DNA of 64,000 nt from Acholeplasma sp. CAG:878 (GCA_000432255.1 HF989913.1:1-64000); one strand, 5' to 3'; counted from the first letter of the stretch, positions 16,260 to 26,305 are shown. The notes: generated by a model from the sequence alone, not told the origin. Translations and numbers: made by a program.

Positions 16260-16998
16260 TTTCTTCCTCAATGTTATTATAGCCTAATTCTTCTATTTCT
16301 TTAACTAAACTTGAATCTCCACTTTTAACTATTTTTCCGTTTTTTACTATATGAACATGAGTTGGTTTTATATAGTCTAATAGTCTTTGATAATGTGTTA
16401 TAACTAATATTCCTGGTTTATATTTTTCGAAATATTCCATTACTTTATTACCGATTAATTTTAAACTGTCTACATCTAATCCTGAATCTATTTCATCTAG
16501 TAGAACAATACTAGGCTTCAACATATACATTTGTAATATTTCATTTTTCTTTCTCTCTCCACCAGAAAAGCCACTATTTATGTGTCTATGAATCATATCT
16601 TTATTCATACCTAATTCTTTAACATTTTGTTCTAATTCTTTGATAAAACTAAACAATTTAAATTCTTCTTGTTGTTTAGAGTGACATGCAGTTCTTAACA
16701 TATCAGCGTTTGTAACTCCTTCAATTTCTGGTGGAAGTTGCATGCCTAAAAATAGACCTAATCTTGCTCTTTCATCAGTTGTTAAATTATTTATTAAAGT
16801 ATCATCAAAGTATATATTTCCATTTACTACTTTATAGTTGCTATCTCCCATTATAACTTTAGATAGTGTTGATTTTCCAACACCATTTGGTCCCATAATA
16901 GCATGGATTTCTCCTGTTTTAATAGTTAAACAAAAATCTTTAAGAATTGTTTTATTGTCGATTTGAACAGTTAAATTTTCTACTCTTAATATATGCAT
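16252..16998 (-). CDS. sufC: SufC ATPase
   Basis: 249 aa from ATG 16998, which follows GGTGGTGAAAAA. It is an ABC-type ATPase with Walker A GPNGVGKST, the signature FSGGERKK and Walker B IVLLDEIDSGLD, typical of SufC (the D-loop continues DVDSL). SufC dimerises on SufB-SufD and drives scaffold rearrangement for Fe-S assembly in the cytoplasm. First gene of the cluster; a TATAAT box (17019-17024, minus) lies just upstream. Confidence 0.95.
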   Translation of the reverse strand: MHILRVENLTVQIDNKTILKDFCLTIKTGEIHAIMGPNGVGKSTLSKVIMGDSNYKVVNGNIYFDDTLINNLTTDERARLGLFLGMQLPPEIEGVTNADMLRTACHSKQQEEFKLFSFIKELEQNVKELGMNKDMIHRHINSGFSGGERKKNEILQMYMLKPSIVLLDEIDSGLDVDSLKLIGNKVMEYFEKYKPGILVITHYQRLLDYIKPTHVHIVKNGKIVKSGDSSLVKEIEELGYNNIEEENV

Positions 16999-17111
16999 TT
17001 TTTCACCACCACACAATTATTATACACTATTATTTTAAGATTTTTTTATTTTTTTTGTATATTTTTTTAGTTTTTAATCATTATTAAAATGAATATTCGC
17101 ATATTTCACGT

Positions 17112-17136
17112 AAAAAAGAGAAAATACTCTTTTTTT
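17112..17136. repeat. inverted repeat between divergent sufC and HIT genes
   Basis: AAAAAAGAG and CTCTTTTTT form a 9-bp perfect stem with a 7-nt loop. It lies immediately upstream of the HIT gene -10 box and about 115 nt before sufC. It resembles a terminator in both directions but sits between two divergent starts, so it may be an operator, an attenuator or insulation. Confidence 0.5.
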
Positions 17137-17140
17137 ATGG

Positions 17141-17146
17141 TATAAT
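17141..17146 (+). promoter_or_regulatory. -10 box of the HIT gene
   Basis: ATGGTATAAT lies 20 nt before the ATG, with AGGAGG between. The usual -35 position falls in the inverted repeat. Confidence 0.55.
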
Positions 17147-17165
17147 TTAAACAGGAGGAATAATT

Positions 17166-17525
17166 ATGAATTGTTTATTTTGTAAAATTATTGCTGGTGA
17201 GATACCTTGTTATAAGGTGTTTGAAAATGAATATGTTTTAGCTTTCTTAGACATCGAACCTAAAGCTATGGGACATACATTAATAATACCAAAAAAACAT
17301 TTTAAAGATCTTGATGATATTGACGAAAATACTTTAATAGAAATATTTAACGCTGCTAAAACTATTAAAAAAGTGCTAGAAGAAAAGTTAAACTGCAGTG
17401 GTTTAAGTTTGATTCAAAACAATGGTGATTTACAAGAAGTAAAACATTTTCACCTTCACTTAATTCCAAATTATCAAGAAAACAACGAAAAAACTTTAGA
17501 AGAAATAAAAGCTATCCTAGGATAA
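17166..17525 (+). CDS. HIT-family nucleotide hydrolase
   Basis: 119 aa, full length for the family. The zinc-binding-like CLFCKII start, HTLIIPKKHF and the HIT motif HFHLHLIP define a Hint-type protein. Such enzymes hydrolyse adenosine phosphoramidates or dinucleotide polyphosphates. AGGAGG precedes the ATG. The end forms a small palindrome, TATCCTAGGATA, followed by a T-rich run that could terminate transcription. Single gene, divergent from suf and convergent with the unknown gene at 17529. Confidence 0.9.
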   Translation: MNCLFCKIIAGEIPCYKVFENEYVLAFLDIEPKAMGHTLIIPKKHFKDLDDIDENTLIEIFNAAKTIKKVLEEKLNCSGLSLIQNNGDLQEVKHFHLHLIPNYQENNEKTLEEIKAILG

Positions 17526-17528
17526 CTT

Positions 17529-18455
17529 TTATTTTTTTATTACAATCATTTTTTCATTTCCTTGTAGTAAACCGCTAAATGTTATTACACTACTATTAGG
17601 AATTTCTTCTAATTTTACTTGTGCTCCTGTAAATATATTACTTTTACCACTAAATACATAATGTAATAATAAATCACAATTTTCATCTTCTATTTTATCA
17701 AGTCCGTTAATATAATCGATTAATGTTTCAATTGTCCAATTATCTTGCCAAACATATCTAAAATAGTTTAATATATTAGATAAAAATATTAAATCATATT
17801 TATCGTTAAAACTATTTTTTAAATCTATGGCATTAGCAAGTTTAAAAGTAATTGTACTTTTTAATAAATTACTTCTTAACAATTCATAATCTTCTTTTGA
17901 AAATAAATATTGATTTCTATTTTTAAGTGAATTTAAAGAAAATATGTTATTCGCACAAAGCATATCAAATAAATCTTTGGATTTTTTATTATTTTTTTGT
18001 AATTTATAGTTAAATTCGACAATTTCATTCCAAAATTTTGCGTATCTTTCCTCCATATATGGTAATAATTCTTTTACAAAAACAGATAGTTCATCTAATG
18101 ACATAGCAGGATTATCATGACTGCTACACATTTTTTTTGTTTTTATTAGAAATTCTTCATATGAATATTTCAAAATCATCGCTTTTTTAAGTCCTAGTGT
18201 GAAATATTCTGTCAAGCCGTTATTATCAAATGTATCTATTTTTATAACACCTTTTAAAAGCATATTAAAAATTTGGTCCCCACTGCTTAAAACACTTAAT
18301 ACATTTTTCTTACCTTCAAATAGATTTTGATAACCCCTGACATTTTCATTTGTCCATAAATATACTGGCTGACAAATTGACTTGTAATCTATTAAATCAA
18401 AGTAAAAACCATCTTTAACTTGTCTTTCAATCAATTTTTTTGTTTCTTCTAACAT
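17529..18455 (-). CDS. DUF3419-like putative SAM-binding protein
   Basis: 308 aa, no membrane segment. The segment NVLSVLSSGDQIFNMLLKGVIKIDTFDNNGL resembles motif I of Rossmann-fold SAM enzymes, especially DUF3419/BtaA-type 3-amino-3-carboxypropyl transferases (VLTIASAGDQ..). A later DLIFLSNILNYFRY resembles a motif IV strand. Overall identity to that family cannot be judged here. Small helical insertions occupy the middle. It follows the next unknown gene (18516-19463) on the same strand, but a hairpin separates them. Function not established. Confidence 0.5.
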   Translation of the reverse strand: MLEETKKLIERQVKDGFYFDLIDYKSICQPVYLWTNENVRGYQNLFEGKKNVLSVLSSGDQIFNMLLKGVIKIDTFDNNGLTEYFTLGLKKAMILKYSYEEFLIKTKKMCSSHDNPAMSLDELSVFVKELLPYMEERYAKFWNEIVEFNYKLQKNNKKSKDLFDMLCANNIFSLNSLKNRNQYLFSKEDYELLRSNLLKSTITFKLANAIDLKNSFNDKYDLIFLSNILNYFRYVWQDNWTIETLIDYINGLDKIEDENCDLLLHYVFSGKSNIFTGAQVKLEEIPNSSVITFSGLLQGNEKMIVIKK

Positions 18456-18499
18456 AAAATCACCTTAATTTTCTTAATATACTAACATAGAATAAAAAT

Positions 18500-18537
18500 T
18501 AATGCAAGAAAAAAGTTAATCCTTTTGCATTAACTTT
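18500..18537 (-). terminator. terminator with alternative pairings
   Basis: AAAGTTAAT (18512-18520) pairs with ATTAACTTT (18529-18537), and the minus-strand T-run follows. AATGCAA (18501-18507) could instead pair with TTGCATT (18526-18532), giving a competing fold. Confidence 0.5.
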
Positions 18538-19463
18538 CTTTTTACATCATCACGCACATTATTTTCAAAACAATCTTCTATTTCTTCTTCATCAATTTCG
18601 TATTGACCACTTGTAATTGATAAGAAATCGTCAATTAACAAATACATCAAATCATCGTCACCAATGAATTCGTCTACTATATCAGCTACGGTATTTTCTT
18701 CGACTAATTTTAAAATACGATAGTCTATTTGTTCGAGTAATTCAGGACAACTAATTGCTTCAGCTTTAGTAACTTTGTAAAATATATTAATCATAGCTAA
18801 CATCATTTTTTTAAATCCATCGTAGTTATTATAAGACATTATTAATAATTGACATCTTAAATTTTCGACTACTCCTTCGATTTCTGATTCTATCTCTACT
18901 CTTTCGTTGTTTTCTTCTGGATGGTTTTCTTCATCATACTTTTCGTCCAGTTGTTCCGATTCTTTTAAAAGTTCTTTATATTGTGATACAAAAGATTCAA
19001 GAGGATATTCGTTAAAAATTGAATCATTTTCTATATAAGTAAACGGGTTAAATTTGGCAGCAAAATCTAAATCACTTGAGGTATAGCAAAGTGATTTTTC
19101 ATAATCATCTTTTAGAGCAAAAGCAACTGAGTTTTCGATTAAATCACTTAAGCTTAATTTATTATTTTTCAACACTTCAAATAAATCTTCAATATTTCTT
19201 ACACTTGAAATAAATTCAAATACTTCCTCTTCTTCTTTTGATAATGTCAAAAAATCTTTGATATAACAATAAATACGATATGTATCAGCAAAAACCATTC
19301 CTATTATGTGTTTATAAATTATTGGGGTTTTAAGTTTAATTTGTTCTAACCTAGAAAAATAATCATTCCAAAAAGCATCGCCTTTTTTATTTCCGATTTC
19401 CTCTGATATTTGAGCTAATAAATATCTTAAATAACCATTATAATCGATAAAATTATAAACCAT
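18516..19463 (-). CDS. acidic soluble protein of unknown function
   Basis: 315 aa from the ATG at 19463, which follows AAGGTGGTTAAA; the frame extends to 19496 but without a ribosome-binding site. It is helical, very acidic, and rich in Glu/Asp runs at about 200-225 and near the C-terminus (IDEEEIEDCFENN). No membrane segment and no recognised motif. It lies between pnp and the DUF3419-like gene on the same strand, and terminators on both sides suggest a separate transcript. Confidence 0.6.
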   Translation of the reverse strand: MVYNFIDYNGYLRYLLAQISEEIGNKKGDAFWNDYFSRLEQIKLKTPIIYKHIIGMVFADTYRIYCYIKDFLTLSKEEEEVFEFISSVRNIEDLFEVLKNNKLSLSDLIENSVAFALKDDYEKSLCYTSSDLDFAAKFNPFTYIENDSIFNEYPLESFVSQYKELLKESEQLDEKYDEENHPEENNERVEIESEIEGVVENLRCQLLIMSYNNYDGFKKMMLAMINIFYKVTKAEAISCPELLEQIDYRILKLVEENTVADIVDEFIGDDDLMYLLIDDFLSITSGQYEIDEEEIEDCFENNVRDDVKRKLMQKD

Positions 19464-19500
19464 TTTAACCACCTTGTGCGTTATAGTATAACACAATATA

Positions 19501-19528
19501 TGAAAAAAATCTAGATATTTTCTAGATT
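19501..19528 (-). terminator. terminator of pnp
   Basis: On the minus strand, AATCTAGA-AAATA-TCTAGATT is followed by a T-run, 11 nt after the pnp stop. Confidence 0.75.
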
Positions 19529-19538
19529 AATCTCAATT

Positions 19539-21674
19539 TTATTTCAATGCTTCTTTTCTTGATAAATTAAGTCTGCCTTTTTTATCAAAACCTAGTGATT
19601 TAACTAAAATTTCATCTCCTACTTTAACTACATCACTTGGTTTTTCAACTCTATCAGCAGCTAACTGTGAAACATGAACTAATCCTTCACATCCTGGCCA
19701 TAATTCGACAAAGCATCCAAATTCTTCTACTTTAACAACTTTTCCGGTATAAATTTTGTCTTTTTCTACTTCTTTTACAACATCCTTAATCATTTGTGCG
19801 GTTTTTTCAATTATTTCTTTATCAGTATGGTAAATTATAACTTTTCCATCATCTTCTAAATCGACTTTTACCGCATTTACATCGTTTACAGATGTTACAT
19901 TGCTTGCTTCAAGAATAATTTTAGTAATCATTTCTCCACCTTTTCCAATGACATCCTTAATCTTATCTGGATTAATCATAAAAATCATTGTTTTTGGAGC
20001 ATATTTACTAACTTCACTTCTTGGTTTAGAGATTTGTTTTTCCATTACATCTAATATTTCCATGCGTGCTTGTTTTGCTTGCTCTAGAGCTTCTTTTAAT
20101 ATTTGTTTTGTAATACCTTTAATTTTAATATCCATTTGTAGTGAGCAAATACCTTTTCTTGTTCCTCCTACTTTGAAATCCATATCTCCTAAATGGTCTT
20201 CCATTCCTTGAATATCAGTCAATATTGTATAATCATTACCATCACTTGATGTAATTAATCCCATAGCAATTCCAGCAACTGGTGCTTTTATAGGAACTCC
20301 AGCAGCCATAAGACTCATACAACCAGCACAAATTGTTGCTTGACTTGAACTTCCATTTGATTCTAATATTTCTGATACAACTCTAACGGTATATGGAAAT
20401 TCTTCCTCAGATGGCATTACTTGTTTTAAACATCTCTCACCTAGTGCGCCATGTCCAATTTCCCTTCTTCCTGGAGAACCATAACGACCTGTTTCTCCTA
20501 CTGAAAATTGTGGGAAATTGTAATGTAGCATAAAATGTTTTTCTGCTTCTAAACTTATTCCATCCAATACTTGATATTCATTTAATGCACCTAGCGTAGT
20601 TACAGCTAAGGCTTGAGTTTCACCTCTTGTAAATAAAGCACTACCATGAGTTCTTGGAAGTAAGTCTATATCGGTAGAAAGTGGCCTAATTTCTGTCATT
20701 GCTCTTCCATCTGCTCTAGTTTTTTCATTAACAGTTATTGCTCTAAATATATCATATTCAATCGATTCTAAAACTAATTTTACTTTAGTTAATAAAATAT
20801 TTAATTCTTCTTTATCTAAACTGTTATTTTCTTCTATATATTTGTTTACAATTTCTTCTTTAACTGAGTCGATTGCTTCGTATTTTTCAGCTTTACCTTT
20901 AATACGCATCGCACTATCTAATTTAGTGCTTGCTAATTCTTTGATTCTTTCTTTTAAATTGTCTTCTATTTCTAGTTTTTCATACTCCATCTTTTCTGCG
21001 CCTATTTCAGCGATGATTTTTTCTTGGAATTCACATAATTCTATAACAGCTTCGTGACCAAACATTAGTGCTTCTAGCATATCTTCTTCACTAACTTCTT
21101 TCGAACCTGCTTCGACCATATTAATAGCATTTTTAGTTCCAGCTACAGTTAAGTCTATATCTGATATTTCTAATTCTTCTTGAGTTGGATTTATGATAAA
21201 TTTTCCATCAACTCGTCCAACTTTAACTCCTGCTATTGGTCCAGAGAATGGTATTTTTGAAATACATGTACATAGTGATGAACCAAACATGGCTGTTAGT
21301 TCTGGAGAGTTATCATTATCAACTGATAATACTGTATTTACAACTTGTACTTCATTTCTAAAATCTTCTGGAAATAAAGGTCGCATTGGTCTATCTATCA
21401 TTCTAGCTGCTAGAGTTGCAGCATCTGTTGGTCTTCCTTCTCTTTTGATAAATCCACCAGGTATTTTACCTACAGAATATAATTTTTCTTGATATAAAAC
21501 CATTAATGGAAAGAAATCTGATAAAATATTAGCATTTTTTGATACTACAGCTGTTGATAGTATTACTGTATCTCCATATCTTACTAAAACTGAACCATGG
21601 GCTTGTTTTGCCAATTCTCCATTTTCAACTACTAATTTTCTTCCTCTAAAATCTAATTCAAATACTTTTTTCAT
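19539..21674 (-). CDS. pnp: polyribonucleotide nucleotidyltransferase (PNPase)
   Basis: 711 aa from ATG 21674 (AAGGAGGTAAAA upstream; the frame is open to 21707). The order is RNase PH domain 1 ([26 protein letters not shown]), the helical linker, RNase PH domain 2 ([36 protein letters not shown], active-site region [18 protein letters not shown]), KH ([18 protein letters not shown]) and S1 ([17 protein letters not shown]). It degrades RNA 3'-5' by phosphorolysis. It is downstream of rpsO, the usual order. A hairpin in the gap fits RNase III-type processing and autoregulation known from other bacteria. Confidence 0.97.
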   Translation of the reverse strand: MKKVFELDFRGRKLVVENGELAKQAHGSVLVRYGDTVILSTAVVSKNANILSDFFPLMVLYQEKLYSVGKIPGGFIKREGRPTDAATLAARMIDRPMRPLFPEDFRNEVQVVNTVLSVDNDNSPELTAMFGSSLCTCISKIPFSGPIAGVKVGRVDGKFIINPTQEELEISDIDLTVAGTKNAINMVEAGSKEVSEEDMLEALMFGHEAVIELCEFQEKIIAEIGAEKMEYEKLEIEDNLKERIKELASTKLDSAMRIKGKAEKYEAIDSVKEEIVNKYIEENNSLDKEELNILLTKVKLVLESIEYDIFRAITVNEKTRADGRAMTEIRPLSTDIDLLPRTHGSALFTRGETQALAVTTLGALNEYQVLDGISLEAEKHFMLHYNFPQFSVGETGRYGSPGRREIGHGALGERCLKQVMPSEEEFPYTVRVVSEILESNGSSSQATICAGCMSLMAAGVPIKAPVAGIAMGLITSSDGNDYTILTDIQGMEDHLGDMDFKVGGTRKGICSLQMDIKIKGITKQILKEALEQAKQARMEILDVMEKQISKPRSEVSKYAPKTMIFMINPDKIKDVIGKGGEMITKIILEASNVTSVNDVNAVKVDLEDDGKVIIYHTDKEIIEKTAQMIKDVVKEVEKDKIYTGKVVKVEEFGCFVELWPGCEGLVHVSQLAADRVEKPSDVVKVGDEILVKSLGFDKKGRLNLSRKEALK

Positions 21675-21698
21675 TTTTACCTCCTTATATAAACTAAA

Positions 21699-21717
21699 GA
21701 CACTCAAAAAAGAGTGC
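21699..21717 (-). promoter_or_regulatory. hairpin between rpsO and pnp
   Basis: On the minus strand, GGCACTC-TTTTTT-GAGTGTC forms a 7-bp stem with one G-U pair. It is in the position of the processing or attenuation hairpin found between rpsO and pnp in other bacteria, and there is no T-run after it. Confidence 0.5.
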
Positions 21718-21724
21718 CTACTTA

Positions 21725-21994
21725 TTATTTTCTTAAATTTAATTCTTTGATTAATTTACGATATCTTTGAACATCATGTTTAAACAAATAGTTTAACAAA
21801 CTTCTTCTTTGACCTACTTTTTTAAGTAATCCACGACGTGAATGATGGTCATGAATATGTTCTTTTGAATGTTCTGTTAAATTTTTGATTTCTTCAGTTA
21901 AAATCGCAACTTGTACCTCGATGCTTCCTGTATCATTAGCGTCAGTACCAAATTTTTTTACGATTTCAGCTTTTCTTTCTTTTGTTAAAGCCAT
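21725..21994 (-). CDS. rpsO: 30S ribosomal protein S15
   Basis: 89 aa from ATG 21994 ([16 protein letters not shown]) after AAAGGAG; the upstream in-frame start at 22009 would lack spacing. It is the complete S15 fold, with the rRNA-binding signature [23 protein letters not shown]15 organises the central domain of 16S rRNA. The leader holds a palindrome, TTTCTAACTTAGAAA (22043-22057), and S15 often represses its own mRNA, so autoregulation is plausible but not shown. Confidence 0.97.
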   Translation of the reverse strand: MALTKERKAEIVKKFGTDANDTGSIEVQVAILTEEIKNLTEHSKEHIHDHHSRRGLLKKVGQRRSLLNYLFKHDVQRYRKLIKELNLRK

Positions 21995-22127
21995 AATTTC
22001 TCCTTTCATTTAATTCGCTTAATTCCAAGATAAAATCGGAGTGTTTCTAACTTAGAAATAAGTACATTAATAATATACACTATATTTTAAAAATATGCAA
22101 TCATTTTTCCTAGTTTTTTTGAAATAT

Positions 22128-22994
22128 TTATAAAAACATTTGGTCAGGTTTGATTAAATTATCTTTATAGTGTTTATATATAGCAATTACTTTACCATTT
22201 TTAGTAAAAACTACTCTATTTTTATTGTTTTCACAATATTTATCTGATAACACTGTTCCATTAATTATTTTTTTATACAAATCGTCATCTATTTCATATG
22301 TTAATTCATTTTTAAGAACTTCTTCAATCGATATTAACTTGAAATTACCATCTTTTATATTATCAATTGTAAAACATTCATCAATAGAAAAATCACCTTG
22401 TTTTGTTCGTAATAATTCTGTCATTATTCCAGTTGTACCTAAGTTTTTGGCTATATCTTTAATTAAACTTCTAATGTAAGTTCCTTTACTAACACTAGTT
22501 TCAAATGAAAATGATGTGTGTTGGTTTTGTTGTGTTGTTTTGATTAATTTTAAACTATATATATTTACATTTCGCTTTGGTAATTCTATTTTTTGGTTAT
22601 TTCTGGCATATTCATATAGTTTTTTCCCATTTATTTTGACCGCTGAATAAATAGGAACTTCCTGTAAATATGTTTTTGGAAAATTAGTTAATACTTCCTT
22701 AATTTTATCGTTAGTAAAATATGTATTAGTATCACTCAATATTTTTCCTTCTATATCTAATGTTTCAGTATTTACTCCTAAGAGACATGTAGCAATATAT
22801 GTTTTATCATGTTCTGTTAACAATGAAACTAATTTAGTTCCTTTGTTAATACATAAAACTAGGACTCCTTCTGCTAGTGGGTCTAGTGTTCCGGTATGTC
22901 CTATTTTCTTTGTTTTTAAAATACGAGATACTTCATTTACGACATCTCTACTCGTCATTCCTTTTGGTTTTTTTACTAATAATACTCCGTCCAT
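22128..22994 (-). CDS. truB: tRNA pseudouridine-55 synthase TruB
   Basis: 288 aa. The start MDGVLLVKKPKGMTSRDVV is diagnostic. The catalytic Asp is in GHTGTLDPLAEGVL (about residues 37-50), YSAVKINGKKLYEYAR binds substrate, and GTYIRSLIKDIAKNLGT is the third motif. It makes pseudouridine 55 in the T-loop of most tRNAs. The gene starts 5 nt after the YugP-like stop and may belong to a cysS-yugP-truB transcript. A 134-bp gap separates it from rpsO downstream. No ribF or rbfA neighbour is seen. Confidence 0.95.
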   Translation of the reverse strand: MDGVLLVKKPKGMTSRDVVNEVSRILKTKKIGHTGTLDPLAEGVLVLCINKGTKLVSLLTEHDKTYIATCLLGVNTETLDIEGKILSDTNTYFTNDKIKEVLTNFPKTYLQEVPIYSAVKINGKKLYEYARNNQKIELPKRNVNIYSLKLIKTTQQNQHTSFSFETSVSKGTYIRSLIKDIAKNLGTTGIMTELLRTKQGDFSIDECFTIDNIKDGNFKLISIEEVLKNELTYEIDDDLYKKIINGTVLSDKYCENNKNRVVFTKNGKVIAIYKHYKDNLIKPDQMFL

Positions 22995-22999
22995 TTATT

Positions 23000-23689
23000 T
23001 TAGTCTCTATCCCTTAACATTATTATTAGCCTCAATAGGTTTAACAATGAAGATATAAATGAAGCTACATAGGTAAATGCCGCAGCATCAAGCATTTTTT
23101 TTACGCCTTTTTCCTCGCTTCCATCAATTATTCCTAATTTTACTAGTTGCTCTCTTCCTCTTTTCGAAGCATCAAATTCAACTGGTAGTGTTACTAATTG
23201 AAATAATAATGCAGCTAGAATGATTATAATACTCACTTTTAAATAGCCTGTTATTCCTGCTAATAATGATATAAATGCTACAATGTAGCCTATATAAGTT
23301 ATAAAGTTCACTACCGGTACAAGAATTGAGCGAATTTTCATAAAGATATAGTTTTCTTTATCTTGAATAGCGTGTCCTACCTCATGTGCTGCTACAGCAA
23401 CGCTTGCTATAGCATTATCATGAAATATTTGTTTAGATAATCTTACTACTTTTCTTCTTGGATCATAATGGTCAGTTAATTCTCCTTGGGTTTCAACTAC
23501 ATGTATATCATTCATTCCATTACTATCCAAAATCATTCTTGCTACTTCTTGCCCTGAAATGTTTTTATTTAGTTTTATATTTTTATATTTTCCATAAGTT
23601 GAATTGATTTTTATTTGAGCATATAAGACTATTATAAATCCTATAATAAATAGTGTTAGTGTTAGTATATTCTCTAATCCATAAATCAT
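23000..23689 (-). CDS. YugP-like membrane zinc metallopeptidase
   Basis: 229 aa. TM helix at about 8-25, then the zinc motif HEVGH in VAAHEVGHAIQDKENY (about 108-123), followed by two or three more hydrophobic segments and the conserved VEFDASKRG. This is the family called neutral zinc metallopeptidase (Zn_peptidase_2, YugP). Substrates are unknown. The ATG overlaps the cysS stop by 4 nt (ATGA), so translation is coupled. Confidence 0.85.
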   Translation of the reverse strand: MIYGLENILTLTLFIIGFIIVLYAQIKINSTYGKYKNIKLNKNISGQEVARMILDSNGMNDIHVVETQGELTDHYDPRRKVVRLSKQIFHDNAIASVAVAAHEVGHAIQDKENYIFMKIRSILVPVVNFITYIGYIVAFISLLAGITGYLKVSIIIILAALLFQLVTLPVEFDASKRGREQLVKLGIIDGSEEKGVKKMLDAAAFTYVASFISSLLNLLRLIIMLRDRD

Positions 23690-25098
23690 TTAATCACCTC
23701 ATATGTTACTCCTTCACGGGTATCTTTTATAATTATTCCTTCATTTAATAATTCATCTCTTATTTTGTCTGCTAACTCAAAATTTTTATTTTGTTTTGCT
23801 TGTTTTCTTTCTTCGATTTTTTCTTCTATATGTTTTATAAGTTCTTTATCTAAATCATTTGTAGAATTGGCTTCATCTGTTTTTAATAAATCTAATGATA
23901 AAACTGTATCAAATGATGATATTAATTTTAATTTTGTATCATCATTTATATCGGCTTTTAATACATCATATAGAGTTGTAAGCATCAATGATGTATTTAA
24001 ATCATTTGAAATTGCATCTTTAAATTTTTCTTGATATTTATTAAATGCACTTTCATCTATTTGATTTTCTGAATCTTTAAGCGTATTTATCTTATTTTTT
24101 AATTTTTGATATGTATTTTTAGTTGTGTCTAAAGCATCATAACTAAATACTAATTGATTTCTATAATGTGATTGTAAACAGAATAATCTATATACTAATG
24201 GATTATATCCTTTTTCTTCTAATAAAGATAACGTTAAAAATTCACCATTACTTTTGCTCATTTTTCCACTCTGATCATTTAAGTGCTCACCATGAACCCA
24301 ATATGGACACCATTTATGACCTAGATATGCTTCAGATTGAGCAATTTCATTTGTATGGTGTGGGAATATATTATCTACTCCACCACAATGGATATCTAAA
24401 TATTCACCTAAAAACTGAATTGATATTCCAGAACATTCAATGTGCCATCCTGGATATCCTACGCCCCATGGGCTATCCCATACCATTGCTTGATTTTCAA
24501 ATTTTGATGTTGTAAACCATAATACGAAATCAGCTGGATTTTTTTTGTGTATGTCTAAATCTACGTCTTCTCTTGCACCGACGATTAAGTCGTTTGACGA
24601 TTTTCCTGATAATTTATAATAATCATTCGCCTTTGAAATATCAAAATAAACATTTCCATTAGATAAGTACGCATAGTCTTTTTCAATTAATTTTTCAATC
24701 ATCTTTATGTAAAAATCAATGTGGTCTGATGCTTTTTCTACTGTTTCTGGTTTTTTGATATTTAATTTTTTAGTATCTTCGAAAAATGCTTTTGTATAGA
24801 AGTCGGCTATTTCATAGACAGTTTTATGTTCTCTTCTAGCACCTTTTAACATTTTATCCTCACCAGTATCAGAATCACTAGTTAAATGACCGACATCTGT
24901 TATATTCATAACACGTTTTACATTATAACCTAAATAATTTAGACCTTTTTCAAAAATGTCTTCAAAAATATATGTCCTTAAGTTTCCAATGTGGGCAAAG
25001 TGGTAAACTGTTGGACCACATGTATACATTTTAACATTATTTCCATCGTGTGGTTTGAATTCATCAATTTGTTTAGTTAATGTATTATATATTTTCAT
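23686..25098 (-). CDS. cysS: cysteinyl-tRNA synthetase
   Basis: 470 aa, class I synthetase. MYTCGPTVYHFAHIGNLRTY contains the zinc-ligand Cys and the HIGH-type motif. WHIECSG and HHTNEIAQSEA carry the remaining zinc ligands, and KMSKSNGEF is the KMSKS loop. The C-terminal DALR anticodon domain ends in ADKIRDELLNEGIIIKDTREG. It charges tRNA-Cys. In many Firmicutes cysS is followed by mrnC and rlmB; here a metallopeptidase gene replaces them. No T-box is seen upstream. Confidence 0.97.
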   Translation of the reverse strand: MKIYNTLTKQIDEFKPHDGNNVKMYTCGPTVYHFAHIGNLRTYIFEDIFEKGLNYLGYNVKRVMNITDVGHLTSDSDTGEDKMLKGARREHKTVYEIADFYTKAFFEDTKKLNIKKPETVEKASDHIDFYIKMIEKLIEKDYAYLSNGNVYFDISKANDYYKLSGKSSNDLIVGAREDVDLDIHKKNPADFVLWFTTSKFENQAMVWDSPWGVGYPGWHIECSGISIQFLGEYLDIHCGGVDNIFPHHTNEIAQSEAYLGHKWCPYWVHGEHLNDQSGKMSKSNGEFLTLSLLEEKGYNPLVYRLFCLQSHYRNQLVFSYDALDTTKNTYQKLKNKINTLKDSENQIDESAFNKYQEKFKDAISNDLNTSLMLTTLYDVLKADINDDTKLKLISSFDTVLSLDLLKTDEANSTNDLDKELIKHIEEKIEERKQAKQNKNFELADKIRDELLNEGIIIKDTREGVTYEVIK

Positions 25099-25145
25099 TT
25101 ATCATCACCTATAATATATTATATCATAATTATGTATTTAGTAAA

Positions 25146-25168
25146 CAAAAAAAGCGAATTAATCGCTT
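25146..25168 (-). terminator. terminator of the lipoprotein gene
   Basis: On the minus strand, AAGCGA-TTAAT-TCGCTT is followed by seven T residues. Confidence 0.75.
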
Positions 25169-25214
25169 GATTTGAAATATTATTTTGTTTGTTTTATAAG
25201 CATTTTCGACTTTT

Positions 25215-26270
25215 TTACTTAGTTGAATCTTTTTCTACTTCTACACAAGTACTATCGAAATTCATGATGTGTGGAAGTGATGCTACTCCTTGACACTCGT
25301 TTTGAATATTTTGAATTAAAATTTCTCTTCCTAATGATAGTTTAATTAAACCTAATTTTTCTTGTTGTTCTTTTGTTAATTCTTTATTTTCTGAACCTTC
25401 TTTGAAAGTTGCATAATATGCTTTTAATCTATCTTGGCTTTCTAGCACTGAACCTAAATTTGTTCTTAATAGATGTAATTCTTTTGTGCATTTATCCATG
25501 TCTTTATCGCTTTGAACTAGTAACTCAACATTTTTAGAAATTGCATCATTGTCATATAAGTTTGTTTCATCAATAATATTAAGTCCAATTGCTTCACTCC
25601 ATAATTGTGCTCCTGGAGTAAGATTTAATTTTGCGTAATCTTTATCTCCTACTTTAATAGTTGCTCCACGAACAAAGAATGGTTCTGCAGCAACTATTAC
25701 ATCGTTTACTGTTTGATCAGTGTTTTCATCAACATTTCTTGTTGCTTTTACTAAATTCATATTTAAATCATCTAATTTATTTAAAATTGCATAGTCGAAT
25801 GTGTCATAACTAAATTGAGCATAACTGATTTGGTGTTCAACATCTGATTTAAAGTTATGAGTTCTAATCATACTTCTTAAATTTAGTGAATTTTCAACAT
25901 CTTTAACGACATCGTAGTCTTTCCCAAAAATTGCATCATAATCTGCTTTAACAAAGTGGCTTTGATTTACTACTCTTAATGTTGAATCGATTAATTCTGG
26001 TCTTACATCTAATCCTTTTTCACTTAATGATTTTAATAATTCAGCTGATTCAGTTTCAAAGTTGTCTTTAGTAAGTGGTGTAATTTCAACTTCAACAACT
26101 GCTGCTTTATCAGGATTTGTTGCAGCTTGTGTTTTTGTGTTTTTAGAGCCACATGCAGTAGTCAACAATGTAACTCCTGCTAAACTTAATGCAGCAATAC
26201 CTGTTTTTGTTAGTCTTACTTTTTTTCCTATAATTTTTTTAATATCTTCGAATGTAGTAATTTTTTTCAT
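25215..26270 (-). CDS. lipoprotein of unknown function
   Basis: 351 aa from ATG 26270, spaced 7 nt from GGAGG; the ATG at 26276 is too close. An unusually long signal region (about 40 residues, charged first part ITTFEDIKKIIGKKVRLTKTG) ends in the lipobox LLTTACG. The mature protein is helical, acidic and without recognised domains, and it has three cysteines after the lipid Cys. Strong promoter and strong ribosome-binding site imply high expression. It is monocistronic. Possibly lineage-specific. Confidence 0.7.
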   Translation of the reverse strand: MKKITTFEDIKKIIGKKVRLTKTGIAALSLAGVTLLTTACGSKNTKTQAATNPDKAAVVEVEITPLTKDNFETESAELLKSLSEKGLDVRPELIDSTLRVVNQSHFVKADYDAIFGKDYDVVKDVENSLNLRSMIRTHNFKSDVEHQISYAQFSYDTFDYAILNKLDDLNMNLVKATRNVDENTDQTVNDVIVAAEPFFVRGATIKVGDKDYAKLNLTPGAQLWSEAIGLNIIDETNLYDNDAISKNVELLVQSDKDMDKCTKELHLLRTNLGSVLESQDRLKAYYATFKEGSENKELTKEQQEKLGLIKLSLGREILIQNIQNECQGVASLPHIMNFDSTCVEVEKDSTK

Positions 26271-26305
26271 AAACATTCCTCCCCGTTTTCCTTTTGATAT
26301 GCGTT

